From the NCBI GenBank assembly GCA_019828595.1, contig JAHQRK010000019.1:1521783-1585782 (forward strand): DNA of 64,000 nucleotides, written 5' to 3'. The notes below the pieces were generated by a model. That model searched no databases. It worked only from the letters and a program-made list of their open reading frames with translations, and was not told the DNA's origin. Shown here one piece after another: positions 44,356 through 56,032 of this stretch. Both the position numbers and the translations under genes were made by a program. This stretch comes from Aphanomyces cochlioides (Eukaryota; Oomycota; Saprolegniomycetes; Saprolegniales; Verrucalvaceae). The first letter of the stretch is position 1; every line of letters begins with the position of its first letter.

Positions 44356-44649
44356 CTACCCCGGGTAGAAGTTCCAGCTGCCTTCTAGCCTTCGCCCCAC
44401 CTCTTTTCCTTTCTTGCGGCGCAAGCGACTTTTTTCGTCTATTAATTCAAATACATGCAGCTGCGTCTTTTCGTCTTCTTCTTCATTGATGCCAGACAGT
44501 CGTTCGCTTATTGCGTTGATCGTTTTACGAACTTCGCAGAGAGAAATGAATCTCTTCTGACACTTTTTTCCATCGATTTCGCGCCCGAATTTCTTGCAAG
44601 TCATTACTTCATCCGCCAAGAGGTTCCAAGCATCAGTGATTCCTCCCAT
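44356..44649 (-). pseudogene. Myb/SANT-like transposon-associated protein fragment
   Basis: 97 codons with AWNLLADEV, FGREIDGKKCQKRFISLCE and a charged helix after it. This pattern is typical of Myb/SANT-like DNA-binding proteins that accompany transposons in oomycetes. No partner transposase nearby, so probably a fragment. Confidence 0.5.
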
Positions 44650-45433
44650 TCCTGACGTCTACATCATGGGTCCAGTTCCGTCGCTTTGATGACTTTGTTG
44701 TTGCAGCTTGACTTGACCTGTCGCAAACGAACACGACAAACGTGAATGGCAAAGGAATGCTTGCCGTACAATCGACCAAATCCATGGGAAGTAATACTGA
44801 AGATTAGACAGTGGCTATGAATTGCCCGCTGTCTCCTCGACCAATGCTACACCCGGGCTTGATCGAAGCCTTATTCATTCATGGACATCCATCCCATGAT
44901 TTCACCGCCAGTATTTTCCTACAGCTAGTAATTCGCCACCTCTTAGGCTATAGCTTAGAGTCAACACTTCTCCTGGATGCATTGTGGGATCCCAGTAGTA
45001 CTTCTTCGCTCTCGATCTGGATGCATGTACAAATTTCTAGATTGCCGCAGCGAGCAGAAAGTTGTCAGTGCGTCTTGCATGAGTACGAGGAAGTGCCGAT
45101 TGTTCAGTCATACGGAGTTTAAAAGCATAGAGATATACTTAAATCACCAAGATTTAAACGATGAAAGGAAGAATATTAATATAAAATTCCCCATACCTTC
45201 GAAATTGTATGCATTATATCTTATTATTTTTGGAAGGAAATGGCTTTGTATGGGTGTCATGGGTTGATTTGATGTACGAACCATGTCCCATACATTACAC
45301 ATAATTACATGCCATAAAACGTTTGTTTTGCGAAAGATATGGGTGTGTTACGATCCACAGCGCCGATACAGTACACACAATTACAAGAGACACACCATTA
45401 GTTGCAAAATATATATAGAACTCAGTTCACACC

Positions 45434-45691
45434 ATGCTGTCACTAAGAAAAACTCTGGTTTGGGGCTCAATGACTGCCACACCTCGAGACGTACGATGCG
45501 CGCTCAAGCAGCTGTCAAAGGCTATGAAAACAATGAACGACACTGCCTTTTACAAGCGTGTATCGTGTATCCAAGACGCAATGCAGAAGCACTTGCCACA
45601 CATTACTACCCCCCGGGACTTTCTCATGGACATGAAAAACCTAACTTACATGAGCCGTTTGATTGAAAAGTTCCAAAAAGAGTACAGCTAA
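45434..45691 (+). CDS. Small hypothetical protein
   Basis: 85 residues, ATG 45434 to TAA 45691. The N terminus MLSLRKTLVWGSMTATPR is basic and hydrophobic, as in mitochondrial presequences; the rest is helical (LKQLSKAMKTMNDTAFYKRV). It is preceded by AT-rich DNA and lies just upstream of the MULE transposase. It may be a small host gene or cargo of the MULE; no family recognised. Confidence 0.4.
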   Translation: MLSLRKTLVWGSMTATPRDVRCALKQLSKAMKTMNDTAFYKRVSCIQDAMQKHLPHITTPRDFLMDMKNLTYMSRLIEKFQKEYS

Positions 45692-45902
45692 TACATAATA
45701 ACTATGTAATGCATCGCTTTTCTATCGATAGTGAACGCTTTGTTTGAACTATGATGTTGGGACGTAAGGAGTTGCCATAGCTAGCTCTACAGTTGCTGGA
45801 ACATGTTGCCAAATCTAGCTAAATCGGCTGTGTGATGCTGGTGCAACAGTTACTTACGATAATACGTTACATCGCTGCGTCGAGTCAATACTCTGGACGC
45901 AC

Positions 45903-48008
45903 ATGGCCTTTCAGCAACTCATACAACTCCCTTCTGACGAACTCGACGCTTTGCTCTCAAATCTTCCTAGCTTTCGCATTCCCAACAGCAATGCAAAGCC
46001 TTGCACAACAGTACATCCAGATGTTTTCAATGCTGGATGCTTCGAACCTCATAAAATGCAAGTACAATACACATTGTGTGTGTCAAGTCGCTGCCATCCC
46101 GACTTCAATGGGTACAATGAAAACCAGATTGACAGATGCCAAATGAAGTATCGCATTACAACTTGTCTAGCATCTGGGTTGTCGTTCGTCTCTGCTCAGG
46201 GTGTACACAGATCCCTCAACTTCCCTGAATCTGGAGAGCGTTCACCTGTGCGTGCATATGTGAGTGACTGCGGCGTGTCTAATTGTACTCATATGCTACT
46301 CTAGGTTACAAAACAAATGAAAGACACCATTATGACTTGGCTTGTTGACATTCCTAGCCAGAAGCCAAAAGCCATATTCAATAAGCTAGAGGCAGCACAC
46401 GCAAGAAATGAATTCGGACAGTGTCCTCTCCCATCGCTGAAACAAGTACAGGAGGCCATCAAATACATGCGTGCAAAAGACAGGCGACACAAGAGCACAG
46501 TAGACGCCACTGAGCTTCAACTGCGCCGTAGAGTTGCATCTCCAGACCTCCCAGACGAGGACGAACCATTTGTTTTTGGTGTACGTGCTATCGACGGACA
46601 GCCCCAAGTTGGTGATGGTGGGATTGAGTCATTCAGAGCTGGTACGCCACCTAATCCCATAATTTCTAACATACGGAAAGGTTTCACAACAATCGCAATT
46701 CTCAAGAAATACGTGGCCACATGCGAGGCTAATCAAAATTTCAGAGTTCTTACGCACGTCGACACGACGTTCAAGACAAACAAATCACGATATCCCATAT
46801 TTGTATTGGGGTATTCTGACAAAGCAGGTCGCTTTCACACACTTGCTATATGCATTACATCCCAGCGACGAAGTGAAGATTTTCACTGGGTATTGACTTC
46901 GTTGAGTAGTGTCATGATGGAGAAGTTGGACTACAATTGGAAGCCCCGGCTCTTCATGGGCGACGCTAACAAGGCGCAATACCGTGGCCTCATGGATGTT
47001 GTCGCACCCAACACACCAGATGCCCAATATCTCATGTGTCTCTTTCATGTCATCAAGAAATGCTTTGAGAAGAAGGGTGGTCTCACATGGCCAGAGTGGA
47101 GCACCGTCTCCTTTGACATCTACTTGTTGCATATGTCGACATCGTATGAAGACCTACTGGAAAAAATGTCCCGCGTACACGCAGATTGGAGCACAAGTCG
47201 TGCACTGAAGAAATTTCGAGCATATTTTTATGACACATGGCTCCCGCGTCAAGAAAGATTCTCACGTCGAAATGATTTACGATTTTGGAAGTGGCAGGTA
47301 TACCACAGCGACAGTGGCAGTGCTTTGACTAATAATCCCAACGAACATTTCAACGCTGAACTGAAAAGAGTACGTTGTTGACTTTGTCAAAATTCTCACA
47401 TATGTTCTGTAGTTTGTCAATAATCAAAAACTTCATGTACCACATTTGATACAAGAAGTATGTCATCTGTTGGCGAAAGAGTCAAGAGCTCGAATGCCCT
47501 GGGCGACCGAAGCGATTGTTAGCATTCGACTCAAGCGACATTTTCAAAAACTGCAAGCACAACGTTATTGCAAGTTTCTGCCTTGGTGTCGGAAAATCCG
47601 ATGACTTGGAAAGTTCGCCAACTTGCTCCTCAACAAGTTCAACCGGAAAATGAACGTTTGGTTTTTACAGCTGGCCGCAATCCTGAAATTTGTTCAAGAA
47701 ATCCTATCAGCAGAAATTTGCGACGCCTTGAAGTGTACATGCAACCAGCGACGGGTTGGAATGTAGTCCAAGCAGATGGCCGTGTGAAGTGTGGCTGTCT
47801 AGTGTGGGTGAGGAATTGCGTTTGTGTTCATTCAATTGCTGTATGCTGTCGAATCGGGCAGGTACCACCAGGTATGGAGGGCGCACCAAGAAAATTGCGC
47901 AACCGAACACATCGACCAAGACAACGTGATGATGCCGATGACGAATTCTTGGAAGGCAACCTGCGTGGACGTCCTAGAAACAATCGTGGCGCCTTGCATA
48001 TAGAATAG
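45903..48008 (+). pseudogene. MULE transposase, three exons, one frameshift
   Basis: Exons 45903-46247, 46305-47369 and 47413-48008, with GT-AG introns of 57 and 43 bp. An N-terminal Cys/His region (CVSSRCHPDFN ... YRITTCLASG) is followed by the MULE catalytic core (VLTHVDTTFKTN, MGDANKAQYRGL, YLMCLFHVIKKC, YEDLLEKM) and a C-terminal SWIM zinc finger (CGCLVWVRNCVCVHSIAVCC). The frame shifts near 47560, so this copy is probably dead. Terminal repeats for this copy were not found. Related along its whole length to the transposase at 53853-58805. Confidence 0.85.
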
Positions 48009-48065
48009 ACGCTCCCCTGAGTAGTTTATATTGCAATTTGTGCATTTAAATAATACACCACTTTT

Positions 48066-48205
48066 TACGATCAATCCAACTCTTCATATGTACCCATTCG
48101 AGGCAGCAACGCTCGACTGAGCCCTTTGTGCCATCTACGATCAATCCAACTCTTCGTATGTACCCATTCGAGGAAGCAACGCTTGACTGAGCCCTGTGTG
48201 CCATC
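48066..48205. repeat. 70-bp tandem repeat, two copies
   Basis: Units start tacgatcaatccaactctt at 48066 and 48136; a third start (tacgg) at 48206 breaks off. A few substitutions separate the copies. It lies immediately 5' of the exon-like array and shares its TGTGCYATCTA motif. Confidence 0.85.
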
Positions 48206-48243
48206 TACGGCATGTTCTCTGTATCCTAGACTAAACGCCGCAG

Positions 48244-48945
48244 ATTAGGCTCCCTGCGTCGTCTTCGGTAAATCCTCTCTGTGCAGGCCAGCCAACTAGG
48301 TCTCTACAATAGACGAAACGCTGCCGTCGTGTCTCCTTCCGCAATGTACAGTACGTTTTCTCTGTGCTATCTAGCCTTATTTGATTCTAGGACTCTACAA
48401 TAGTCGAAACGATACCGTCTTGGCCCCTTGCGTCGTGTCCGGTGAGTCGTATCTGTGCTGGTCAGCCTAACATGAAAGTAGAACATTGAATTCACTGAAA
48501 CGCCAGAGACCAAGCTTGTATTGCTACCAAAAGTACGTACGCACTGTGCTATCTACACTTACTTCGTTCTAGAACTCTAAAATTCACGAAACGCTGCCGA
48601 CTTGTCTCCTTGCGCCATGCACAGTACGTTTTCTCTGTGCTATCTAGCCTTATTTGATTCTAGGACTCTACAATACACGAAGCGATACCGTCTTGGCTCC
48701 TTGCTTCGTCTTCGGTAAGTCCTCTCTGTGCAGGCCAGCCAACTAGGTCTCTACAAGAGACGAAACGCTGCCGTCGTGTCTCCTTCCGCAATGTACAGTA
48801 CGTTTTCTCTGTTGCATCTAGTCGTTTTGGCTTACTTTCCACGATCGTCTTACTCGTTATTGCCTTATGAAGTCCTTGCACACAACATTGACTTTGAGCG
48901 CCGCCGAGTCGGCTAGATTTGTCTTTCAAGAAGCATCTGAACAGT
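48244..48945 (+). CDS. Tandem 51-nt exon-like array (putative gene of repeated mini-exons)
   Basis: Six blocks of exactly 51 nt (48300-48350, 48391-48441, 48482-48532, 48573-48623, 48664-48714, 48747-48797), each preceded by AG and followed by GT. They are separated by intron-like spacers of 40, 40, 40, 40 and 32 nt. A partial block ends at 48267 before a 32-nt spacer, and the last block is followed by a 24-nt spacer and an open tail to TAG at 48945. In one frame all six blocks are open and begin and end on codon boundaries, each giving a 17-residue unit such as VSTIDETLPSCLLPQCT or DSTIVETIPSWPLASCP; the third block is divergent in sequence but equal in length. No known family. The start of the gene was not found. 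Transcription and splicing are inferred only. Confidence 0.55.
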
Positions 48946-48994
48946 AGATTTCTATCGTGCATGTTAACATTATCCTTTCTCTCTTCTTCATAGT

Positions 48995-49354
48995 TTGTTC
49001 CGATACTGTATTGCCGCAAATCGAGCGTACACGTCTTCAAACGACGTCTCAACGGATATGGACTACTCTAGCGATCGTCAATCACGACTGCAACGGAGCA
49101 AAGATACGCTACCGTCCATCTTTCGTTTGAAGCCGCGTCTTAACCACTTCGAGCGGCGAGGTAATGATGGCAGCAGTCATGCCACCAAGCGCGCCGCCGA
49201 GGAAATGGCGGTAATGCGCGTCAACATACGCGGGACTCGTCGCTTGCGGCTCACCGACTGCTTCACATATGCCATTGTTCACGAAAGCCAGCCTCTACTT
49301 CTGTCGAGGATAAATCCCCTCACTTCCCAACAAATGTTTATCAATGTAGGATAA
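48995..49354 (+). other. Open reading frame, possibly a downstream exon
   Basis: About 119 codons, Arg/Ser-rich (SDRQSRLQRSKDTLPSIF, KRAAEEMAVMRVNIRG), entered after a possible splice acceptor (cttcatag). No known motif; weak support. Confidence 0.25.
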
Positions 49355-51800
49355 TTCCCATGAACTATGGAGTCGCGTACTGTACTAGAGTAATTTGTTA
49401 CAACTGCCTGTGATTCCCCGATTATGGCCTGCAGTTTCTTATTTTCGGTATGTACGTTTTCTGCACTCAGAAGAACAGCCCATGCATTTGGCTGTCAACG
49501 AGATGACAAACAGTTTGAGTATGCAGATTTCGTCGTGAAGATTCTCAATGCCGTGTACGCCATCTAAGACGATGATTTCAAACCACCGGTACCCACATCA
49601 AAGTGGTTTGTCGAAATAAACCATAACAGGACTCCCCGATTGAGCAATCCCAACGATTCAGGAATCTTCGTTTGTTGGTAAGCCGAAAAACTTCTAGGTG
49701 ATGAGAGTCCCCGGCTCATCAACTCGGGTGTGATCATGGCGAGGCGAAGCGAGCTCATTTCCTCTCGTGTATCGTGATCGGCTCTATACAAACTATGAAT
49801 AATGCGTACTACACCCGACAACCCTCTCAACTCCATCAGGGAAAGCAGACTTGCAGCTAAAGATTAATGAACACCCCAGTGTTCAGAGGTAAACCACAAT
49901 ATTGTCTTGAATCTACGTGCCCAATTAGACATGCACACAGGCAGAGCACTTCCAATTCTCTCGTCGGTCGTGGTGGCTAGCCGTCAATTCATGTTCGCTT
50001 TCAACAAAATTGAGTGTACACATGTACATGGAACGCATGGAACATGGATATTACCCAAGCCAAGTGTAATGTTCAAAGAACATTTAAAGTACACGGTACG
50101 CGTGGAGCATGCGTCGTAAATGATTCAAATCTAACGTCAGGTCTATGTCCATAATTTTACAGACATGAGATGTTTGTTGTCCTCTCAAATTGCTGTTCCC
50201 AGGCTGCGCATGACTCCTTGCTAATTGGAGCATATAGCGTTTTATAAAAATACCTCCTTCTTCAAGGCTATGACAATTACACTATGTTGGATCTTGCTTC
50301 GACACATGTTTCATCTCTACAAAGATAAACGTGTCCCAGTCACGACACCTACAGTTTTTACATCCGTGAATTAATGATGTCGGGCGGCATTCTTTTGGAG
50401 GATGTAAACCCCATCCACCACGCCCAAACGTCGTTGTGATCCGATAAAAGAACTGTTTGTGTGCTCCGTCCATCGTCTTGAGCCTCTGAGCCTGAAGGCA
50501 AATTAAAAAGCTAAAACAAATACACTGTATTGGGATTTCCGTGCAAATGATCTTATGTCAACACAAATTTCAGAGTTGTTTCCTGCAAATGCCAAAGAAT
50601 TAGAAATGAGCGCTAAAATGCCTGCTTTTATACTAGCATTTACAAGAAGCTAAATTTAGATCGACAGCTTGAAACTAGTCAATGCAATTTTGCAAGCCAT
50701 GAGTAAATCAATATATTATTAACTTACTCAAACAATGTATTCTCGGATCCAAATTTTTAAGCCGTTGAATGCATTTTGGAGTTGTGACCAGCATCACTAC
50801 AAACACTGGATAGATTTAGATTTCGTGGGGCTTTTCTTCAATTTCGAATCCCTATGGGATACGTCGAGCTACAGGTCGCCCCCGTGTCCTGCTTATTACA
50901 GGATTTTGAACACCACATTCTGGCTCTAGCACAGGTCTAAGTCTGTGCAAACTCATGCGTTGCTGGGAATCATTCAAAGACGACGCAAAAATATTGAGAC
51001 GCTGAATTTCTGGATCTAGAACACGGCTCTCATTAAAAATACACCCACTTCTGTTTTAAACACAAGGTCAAAATATAAATGTATTAAACAATTATGTTGG
51101 TTCACGAACACAAGGCCACAAAGATACTGACCACCTGACGCCCGTGGAGCATAAAACCACGAGCGCCACATAAACTCGTCAATGTAGGCATCAGGGTTTC
51201 CTGTCGATGTGCTGGGAGTGAGTATGGCTCCAGCGAAGATACGAAACATCATCAATGCTGTCAAGACTCGACGGACGTTGCCTTCAACGTCAACCTCGCC
51301 TACGCGAACCAACAATGGACGTACGCAGAGGCTGTGGAACAATTACTTCTAGGTCAGTTCAAGTTAATTGACTAATGGAAAGAAAAGTTCTTGGCTTGAA
51401 GCCTCATCACCCCTGTCGCGTGTTGGATCCGCTGGCGTCGCATATGATCACGACCTTGCTCGCCGTGGAATCGATCGACATGTATCCGTCGAGGTATTGG
51501 CCGGTGGTGTTGGACCAAGGAACGTGGACGTTTGCTGGTCAAAGTTCTACCGGTGTATCTGAACGTGATACGCATGATTGACTCGTTGTCCGCGGCATTG
51601 AGCTGGGCGAGTCGTTTGTGGGAACGATGCAGTATGCGCTGCGTGTGTCTGTGCTGAAGCCAAACAAGGTGAGTTTGCAATGGACATACCAAGGCACATG
51701 ACTTGGCTTCCTCCTTCTTTCGCTCTTCCATCCCTTCGTGCGGAGGCCCACGAAGCACTTGCTGTCGTCAACGTAGAAATCAACACATCCGTCGACACAA
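49355..51800. other. Gene-poor region
   Basis: No intact gene seen. Minus-strand fragments at 51016-51160 (GNPDAYIDEFMWRSWFYAP) and around 51430-51540 (NTTGQYLDGYMSIDSTASK) look like decayed coding sequence of unknown family next to the GH7 relic. Confidence 0.35.
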
Positions 51801-51809
51801 TCGCGTAAC

Positions 51810-51991
51810 AGCCGAGTGGTCGTGCCCAAGCCACCGACACGGATGTTAGTCATGCTGTACGAGGCAGATGTGACGGTAGGAGGCGAGGCAGGGCAAGGAC
51901 CGTTCGAGCCAGAGTCAAGCCAGGACATGTCTCCAGTCCAGACACTGATGGTCAAAACCATGCCTTCCTTGAGAGCACGGCCCATGGTCAT
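51810..51991 (-). pseudogene. GH7 cellulase relic (C-terminal fragment)
   Basis: About 60 codons reading TMGRALKEGMVLTISVW, MSWLDSGSNGPCPASPP and ASYSMTNIRVGGLGTTT. This matches the C-terminal part of glycoside hydrolase family 7 (in family members, GMVLVxSxW ... WLDSGSxGPC ... FSNIRxGDIGST). The rest of the enzyme, including the catalytic Glu region, is absent, so it is a relic. Confidence 0.6.
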
Positions 51992-52064
51992 GTATACAAT
52001 GATTTAAACTATTCACACTTAAGTTAAGGTAAAACATACACTTATCTATCAGTCAGTACCAAAA

Positions 52065-52846
52065 ATGGTCGCTGGAAGGCGCGACCTGTCAAATGAAGAA
52101 CGTGAAGCCATATTGCGAGAGATCTTTCTGGTCAGTCAAGGCAGCTTTACTGACAGGCTACCAAATGGCATCGGCAAGCTGCTTGCCGACAAATATGGTG
52201 TCGATGTATCGACTATTCGCCGAATCCATGGAAGAGCCAAGAAGCAAGGCGCTATCCATGGTAATATGATGGTGAGTGTGGCCAGCCTAACGGCAGGCAG
52301 GGTTGGCAGAAAAAAGCGTTCACGGCCGACCAAGTGAAAGCTAAGCTGATAGTTGTGCCCGTGGAAAACCGAACAACACTTCGAGCAATATCAGAGCAAA
52401 CAGGTGAGCAATACTGTCATTTGATAGCATTATTCACTTGGATAGGAATAAGTTTAGGAGCATTACATAGATATCTAAAGCTTGGTATGTTTCGCGCGCA
52501 TTCGAGCGCTATTCGTCCTGCTCTCACTGATGCGAACAGGTACTGCCGACTTAAGCATGCAATGAGTTTTATCAAGCACGATATGGTGATGGAAGACATG
52601 AAAAACTACGTCCACTTGGACGAAAAGCGGTTCTACATCTCAAAGGAAACGAAAACATTTTATCTTGCACCAGGAGAAATTAAGCCAAATCGATCCTGTC
52701 AAAGTAAGAGGTTCATTACTAAGGTAATGTTTCTTTGCGCGGTCGCACGGCCGCGATTCAATGAAGACACAAGCAGCTGGTGGGACGGCATGATCGGATT
52801 ATGGCCTTTTGTCGAGCGTGCTGAAGCAAAGCGTGACAGGATATAA
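52065..52846 (+). pseudogene. Tc1/mariner transposase, fragmentary
   Basis: Two pieces. 52065-52337 (MVAGRRDLSNEEREAILREI ... YGVDVSTIRRIHGRAKKQG) is the N-terminal HTH. 52334-52846 contains the first catalytic Asp in YVHLDEKRFYISKETKTFYL, then RSCQSKRFITKVMFLCAVARPRF and a break at IGLWPFVERAEAKRD. The frame is interrupted between the pieces, and the C-terminal half with the second and third catalytic residues is missing. Confidence 0.8.
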
Positions 52847-52942
52847 ATACAAGTAAGAAATACTACAAGTGCAAAGTTTGGAAGTCCTAAGGTGGATTGA
52901 CGATGCCAAATAGCTTCTCTCTCAGGGCTGTATGGGGATGAT

Positions 52943-52990
52943 GAGGACCAAAAATTGTCATACAGAATCGACTGAACACCACACAAAAAA
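52943..52990 (+). repeat. Left terminal inverted repeat of the MULE
   Basis: Clear match over about 48 bp to the reverse complement of 59213-59260; weaker similarity may extend inward (tagtactact-type motifs near 53240 and 59110). Confidence 0.85.
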
Positions 52991-55900
52991 AACTGAAGAC
53001 CACATAGGATAAGCTGACGATCACATAGTTTTGTATTGAATATTTGTATTAAAAACACATAAAGAAACTAATTTTAAAAAAAATCTCTGAATAACACATT
53101 AAGGTGTCTGAATGCCACAGAAAGATTTCTGAACAACACATCGGAATTGCTGAAGACCACACAAAAAGGCATGAAAGGCACACGAAAGAGAAAATTGGGA
53201 TTGGGAGTTATCCTATTATAGTATGATTATCCTAGTATGATACTAGTACTACTAATAAAGTACATTACACATGACATTCTGTCACATACATCCCAAAAGA
53301 ATGAGAATCAACACCAAAAGAATGAGCTGCTGTCGCTGTTACCCCTCCCTGGGACTTGGGTGGTAAGTGCTACCACATGTTAGGCTGTATTTCACCCCAT
53401 GTTTCACATATCATCCACCGGAATTATGGTTTCCGAAGGTATTTATCCCAGCACGCGAAGTAACGTTGCACAACAGAAATATTACACCACGGTCGCGTTA
53501 GCAGTTCTTTGGGTGCTCATTCTACTGTCCTCCGTCAAATGTACTACCCAAGCCGGGTTTTGAACCCCCGCTCTATAGGTAATATGCTCGATGTCAAAAC
53601 ACCTGAGATGGTTTCCTTTGTCGAGATGAGGAACAGAAAATGTATACTAATGACCTCTTGGAAAACCTGTACAAATATAAAATGTTTAAGTTATTAATTC
53701 ATACAGTATTTACTACAAACAAGAAATATACCAGAACCTATGAAACTTCATTTCCATTTTTATGCATTGTTGAAAGTAATTCGTTTGTGGATGAAGAAAA
53801 CAGAACTTACGATAATACAACATCATGGTAAGTATGACTATATAAATGTGCATTAAGTGCATCTTACTCGACGATTTCCTCGACTTGGAAGAATATCTGC
53901 ATGGGCCCCACGTTGCCGATTGCGGCCAACAATCTTGTGGACAAACGGCTTCATTCCAGGTAGAAGGATACCAAGTGTTGTCGCTACCAAAATCACGTGG
54001 CAACACATTCCATCTCTAGCCCAGTGCAAGCACTGGCATGAGAGTAAGGCTGGTGAGTCTTCGTGTTGCACAGACCAACCTAAAACATGTTACCACAAAT
54101 TCCACAATGTAGACCATACCTCTCTCTGGTTGATTGAAGTACCCAAGACGCTGAATGTTTCTTGAGATTGAAGTGTACTTCTTTCGCGCTAGATGCTGCT
54201 CTTCGAGAACATCCGGCGCTTGGGCTAGGTTATCTTGCGGTAGTTGAAGATGTCGAACGTGCCAAGACCTCGCCCCAGGGACAGCACGAAAGCTCAGTTG
54301 TTCTTCCTTGCACAGTTGCTTGAAGTACTTCATCATGCGCTCGCTGACCACTGGAGTCTTCAACCAAGGGCGGTTTTCTTCGGACAGGTCGTGAATATGG
54401 TTAGCAAATTCTTGGATATGTTTCTTCACTCGTCCGATTACCTAGACATTGGTTCAAATCTTAGATAGAAATGCGCTACTTACATCTTTGAGTAAACGAT
54501 TGAAGTGCTCATTGGGGTTGTTCGTGTAGGAGCAACCTCGTTGACTGTGGAATATTTGCCACTTCCAAAACCTATGACCCCGAATATCAGGGAACGCATT
54601 GTCTTGTGGCAGCCAGGTCTTGAAGAAGTATGTGCGAAACTTGCATACAGAACGACTGGTATTCCATTTGTCGTACACTTCCCGCATTCGCTGATGCAAG
54701 TCTTCGACAGAGCGAGACATGTGAAGACGGTAGATATCAAAGGAGACATCACGCCATTCAGTGGAAGTCATGCCACTTTTGCGGTCGATGCACTATCAGT
54801 GAGTGAATTGGGATAACATCAGAAGAGACTTACATTTTTGAGGACGTGAAAAAAGCACATCAAGTAGTCGATGCCAGGCATATGACGCTCCAGTGCTCGC
54901 ACAAATCCGCCGTACTGTGCTTTGTCAGCGCCACCCACAATTTTTGTTGGAGTCCACTCGAAGTTCAAAACTGTCATGAAAGTAGTCTTGAGTTCATTCA
55001 AAAGCCATGCCACGTCTTCATGTGTCCGCGTAGATGTAATGCAGAGACACAAAAGGTGAAATGAACCACAATAATCTGAGTATCCAAAGACGAACATCGG
55101 ATACCCAGACAAGTTTGTAGAGAACGTTGTGTCCATGTGACAAAACACAAGACGGCCAGGATTATCCAGAATGACTTGGCGATACTTCGACATCAGACCC
55201 ACTGTAGTCATCCTACACCTGCGTTAAGGCGAAACATAGAGACACACTTACCCACAGGAAATGATGTCAATCTACCGTCTCCAAGTTGAAATTCACCCCT
55301 CACATGAGGTACACCAAATACGAAAGCTTTGTTGGGGTCTTGGTCCTGTAGGTTGTCATGCAGTCTCCACTTTTCCAACTCCAATTGTACGCCCAGTACT
55401 GTGCTCTTCAAACGAATATCCCTAGATCGCATGTACCGAATGTAGTTTTGAACCTGCTTCAACGTTGGACATGGAACATCGCCGTAAGTGCCCGTGGTGC
55501 AACGGCTCTTGATAAATCTATAGATTGCCTTAGGTACCAGCATGGGGTCAGTTGTGATCATCGACTGTATGTCCGCCTTCATTTGCTCAGTGACCTACAC
55601 GCTACTCATCTGGTCCACATTATGAGCAACATTTGGATTACACAGTATTTGACACATTTGTTTTTTGTATACTTCATTTGTGACACTGGGCACTATTTAG
55701 TGCCAACGTAGTTGATGAGAGCAAGATTGTCGTCAATAGCTGGTTGTCGGAGCTGTTAAGAGGTCTATTTAGCTTCACATAGACGGTATACAAGCCGTAG
55801 ATCTGACAGGGTTTCTGTCCGATGATTAAATACAGCTTGAGAAACACAAACCTTACCATTTAGGCCCTGGTCCACGACACAAATTCCCATTCTCATTCTG

Positions 55901-56032
55901 AAAGCATGGAAGACGATTGGCTAAGAATAAACCTACCCCTCAGAATTTATTCTGCAGTCAGAATGAGCTGTTGGTTCATTCTGGCAACAAAGAGCTCATT
56001 CTGGCACTTCTGGACTGTTTGGCCAAGGGAAA

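Noticed and set aside
53535..53610. tRNA-like T-arm on the minus strand (GGGTTCAAAACCC)
   Set aside because: No matching acceptor stem or D-arm; at best a decayed tRNA-derived fragment inside the MULE.
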